The notes beneath the pieces were generated by a model, which saw only the letters and a list, made by a program, of their open reading frames with translations, did no database searches and had not been told where the DNA came from. From positions 4,020 to 68,019 of the forward strand of contig CAJULE010000004.1 in NCBI GenBank assembly GCA_910587445.1: DNA of 64,000 bases, written 5' to 3'. The stretch's first letter is position 1; each line of letters starts with the position of its first letter. The DNA is from an uncultured Christensenellaceae bacterium. GTDB taxonomy: Bacteria > Bacillota > Clostridia > Christensenellales > Pumilibacteraceae. Both the position numbers and the translations under genes were made by a program. Shown here piece by piece: positions 63,601 to 64,000 of this stretch.

Positions 63601-63641
63601 AGGGAGAGACCTCGCTCGATTACTCCATAACTCTCACCTAA
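57660..63641 (+). CDS. Giant Cys-rich-repeat lipoprotein
   Basis: The start at ATG 57660 follows AAAGGAGAAGGG and yields 1993 residues with lipobox VAAC (Cys24). Residues 30-950 are almost entirely Cys-rich modules, each with a lone Cys in an ATC-like context, a CxxC pair and a following GH/AH motif (for example ATCTRAGSITRSCKHCDYGY); at least 20 CxxC pairs occur in the whole protein. A non-Cys insert near 480-640 includes an IPYTLGEG-type beta domain ending TTHFSYYTV. A long unique region (about 950-1510, alpha/beta, Cys-poor) is followed by more CxxC modules and a final beta domain. Expected to be anchored outside. Expression may vary through the G tract in its promoter. Function unknown; adhesion or an extracellular scaffold are guesses. 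Confidence 0.82.
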   Translation: MKRSVKWLMIIMTVCLIAVSVAACDSCAQEHEHTYSSAYEYDDTGHWHKADCGHDVTTAKEAHTYVNGACSACGRKEDGAEHEHTFPETYEYDKDGHWKQANCGHNVTTDKEAHTYVNGVCSVCKREEEQTHEHTFAEAWESNATHHWHEPTCGDTEEKGSYGEHNYIDTEISALTCETDGVTRRTCRDCGFTKVETTKAAHIVSDADHHVAVAATCEHAGNIEYWECERCDKTFADKELTRVVTDVELPMLAHDYRLVSDKAATCTEYGLKVEKCSMCSVERNTTAEPLGHKWSGKKTCTTGRECERDGCTVSEPELGHSYTLIDSVEADCTHDGSESYACLSCGDRYTTLTAYATGHSVEHWEMMPYREVAGAMAYDAASYGECTYVQVGVCTNENCPEENHTVVDLGVMVERHEYSICITTPATCVAEGVKTYTCNSCGNTHTESIPEVSDAHTWIKGGETDSVITYNCSNDGCNATKTAINAKSEVSAQVSAEALKANELELQNASLKFDAAANIPANAEVAVNTIPVENLEIDDEKKSQISGDVYDFAMLNKDIDDPDNNRVTDFGGAPVSVRIPYTLGEGEDPENIAVWYIDDSGEVTAIKAAYTVVDGQGYAVFATTHFSYYTVTRLTNEERCALYGHSDIVTNKDKTCISDGYKLHTCRRCGRVEKTDIVEATGHEYDEMTVPATCTRAGSITRSCKHCDYGYTSTLPAVGHDLVADETRSREATCLVSGITYHVCANCNAEFITTTAQKQHNYSDVVKEATCQEGGFRSRTCKDCGFNTVDGVTDALGHNYSEILNIKATCDTDGKIDFKCLRCNKTDTVVVKKTGHVWDIEEPTCGRAQRCIICSKAGLPATNEHNMVNGVCSGCGIGCIHKYETTKVEPTCTERGYILMECSVCHQEERMGYTPALGHKGNFECERCQASLVGDDYFTTLLTSVINSEYTLKLTNFKVIDSYYGGENSVFADEVYIGLDEDGELCAYGTFGIADGVSGLGTSTYKYTVAIEKGMVYVVGVADGTSTYGGGGSYGFTDETKTTYMSAPLATYANYISFDYASLIPGAYRWLRTDLKKIVDSLILVNKAAISNVVGSLMDRVFTLSASGSDYTLTLNADGIAEINDILYNNSIKNSVDILFGEGSYAKLRLEIEDILKHETGKTFKAKLAYRGVNSDDLIKACDSLCEVIFGEGATLKDVLYETAGVNVDLAAILQSDDLLLEIVSEIVSGDKHGLTAEEILNMIDEYAEMKAYDLIEQVTGADKSEVKKEVDGWIEKITAIGSLTLTTDKNGNLKSGTASAFGPFEELEIDGELKILIGRQTELDYGALVAEIKAMMSNVVLDEAHFGAFWNELGAETSYYESGSIQSARYKEVREHYMNLSDASYEFRGQYLQYRAELDAMDIDGGYTILYVMREENDISMNFAETPMIILAKDCGEWYSGSIGSDSTSRDGVFGKYVLKAVDGNGDPVMLGGEPFEVVLREGEHVDDGYTGGSSLNFFVSGVSGEINTVDDTSYSSLVEQYTRHNFVEDKSLREEAVGCEGVGIHYYNCTDCGKRIVEKYMNGHGREGYYFRVKGGATVTDCTKGFDVERVCATCDKVVETRRVNDHEYFTIEVIDLTKYGMADGCGGYAEIYGCFCGEAERSLQIIDNQCDFEENSIYNRNWDDCFSVYTCAVTNPVRCNLRYSRKIYKNGCEVRATYIFGCNADGSANTASRTVDILYKESHDYERIGEPMPTDEPCRYATAVKCRVCGKNGTEYSEKHENTEFMPEKNLGFCLWEGRVYCHDCDREVNYVREYRHENIQSVSIAPTCSQYGMKGICGVCGGGVELTEPLGHEFKGEHGECAHCGLESVSGVNGRITLEDFTETLGGGKNYVIGYYDSDEMPLDWRHYGTYNSMYEYRLDLYFDVRAEIVYTDGEKGDEDTVILNLCGNSFTDTERGEVNGHYVAFSKQEVENAVVEALGGNVPEKYNVRITFVPIEGETSLDYSITLT

Positions 63642-63662
63642 ACGGTTTATATACGGTAAAAT

Positions 63663-63697
63663 AAGAGAGCATATCTAAACGGTGTGCTCTCTTTTCT
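63663..63697 (+). terminator. Rho-independent terminator
   Basis: AAGAGAGCA and TGCTCTCTT form a 9-bp stem followed by T-rich sequence, 22 bases after the giant lipoprotein stop. Confidence 0.9.
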
Positions 63698-63802
63698 TTG
63701 TCATTCCGAGTGTTGTTTTTCTCATGTCATTTCAAGTGTCGTCGTCCATTCCATTGACATTTCGACCGCTTTCTGTTTTGTCATGTTAGCGCTTTCTTTA
63801 AT

Positions 63803-64000
63803 GTCATTCCGAGCGAAGTCGAGGAATCTATTCCGAAATATAGGCTCCCCTTTAGAAAGGGCGCGAACGCGGCGGCGTAGCCGAAACTACAGTCCTGTGG
63901 ACTGTAGTTAGCGCAGAGCGGTGAGAAGCTGTGCTTCGAGCTGGGGCGAACGCGGCGGCGTAGCCGAAACTACAGTCCTGTGGACTGTAGTTAGCGCAGA
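63803..64000. repeat. REP unit and 83-bp tandem repeat with internal palindrome
   Basis: 63698-64000 holds no gene. A REP unit at 63803-63829 is identical to 42068-42094. From 63863 an 83-bp unit begins and recurs at 63946; the 55 bases of the second copy visible before the window ends are identical. Each contains the perfect palindrome AACTACAGTCC-TGT-GGACTGTAGTT. The unit also holds the GCGCAGAGCGG...GTGCTTCGAGC sequence seen near 57374. Confidence 0.8.

Overview
The window looks like a chromosomal segment of an uncultured, monoderm, gut-type Bacillota (Clostridia-like; a Christensenellales/Borkfalkia-type lineage is my guess, not something I could test). Evidence for this: many lipoproteins with Gram-positive lipoboxes, strong AGGAGG-type ribosome binding sites, consensus sigma-A promoters (TTGACA-17-TATAAT), LytTR/AgrC-type signalling, permuted-order GH3 enzymes of the Ruminococcus albus type, and many short REP-like palindromic repeats between genes. 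Almost all genes lie on the + strand; only two small Cys-rich genes are on the - strand. No rRNA, tRNA, CRISPR array, transposase or phage gene was seen.

1-19.9 kb: a fructan/sucrose utilisation locus. In order: the 3' end of a PfkB sugar kinase, a membrane-tethered GH32, a LacI regulator, a complete carbohydrate ABC importer except for its ATPase, a LamG-GH32 lipoprotein, two large lipoproteins made of repeated carbohydrate-binding-like modules with no catalytic domain, and (from its own promoter) a cytoplasmic GH32. The layout suggests capture and cleavage of a fructan outside the cell, import of oligosaccharides, and completion inside.

20.1-36.8 kb: a beta-glycoside/signalling region. A LytTR response regulator and an AgrC-like histidine kinase precede a tandem 21-bp direct repeat and a set of three permuted GH3 enzymes, all membrane-anchored, one carrying a collagen-like stalk. 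A Cys-rich lipoprotein, a small membrane protein, a ferritin and small lipoproteins are interspersed. The last GH3 unit lies behind a promoter whose -35/-10 spacer contains nine consecutive G.

37-46 kb: housekeeping and mixed genes (ychF, argS, ArsR regulator, ung, a trypsin-like protease with a transglutaminase-like lipoprotein, acyl carrier protein, a GNAT acetyltransferase), two small Cys-rich minus-strand genes, and a pair of ~118-bp inverted-repeat elements.

46-64 kb: surface and envelope functions. A zinc-ribbon/TM/InlB-repeat/GLUG protein, an MMPL/RND exporter overlapping a GLUG-repeat surface protein, a YtrA-like ABC operon with a palindromic operator on its -10, and a 1993-residue Cys-rich lipoprotein whose promoter spacer contains eight G. 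The two G-tract promoters, both driving cell-envelope genes and both starting with the same TTGACATTT, are the most striking candidate for an undescribed regulatory system here (slipped-strand phase variation of surface proteins).
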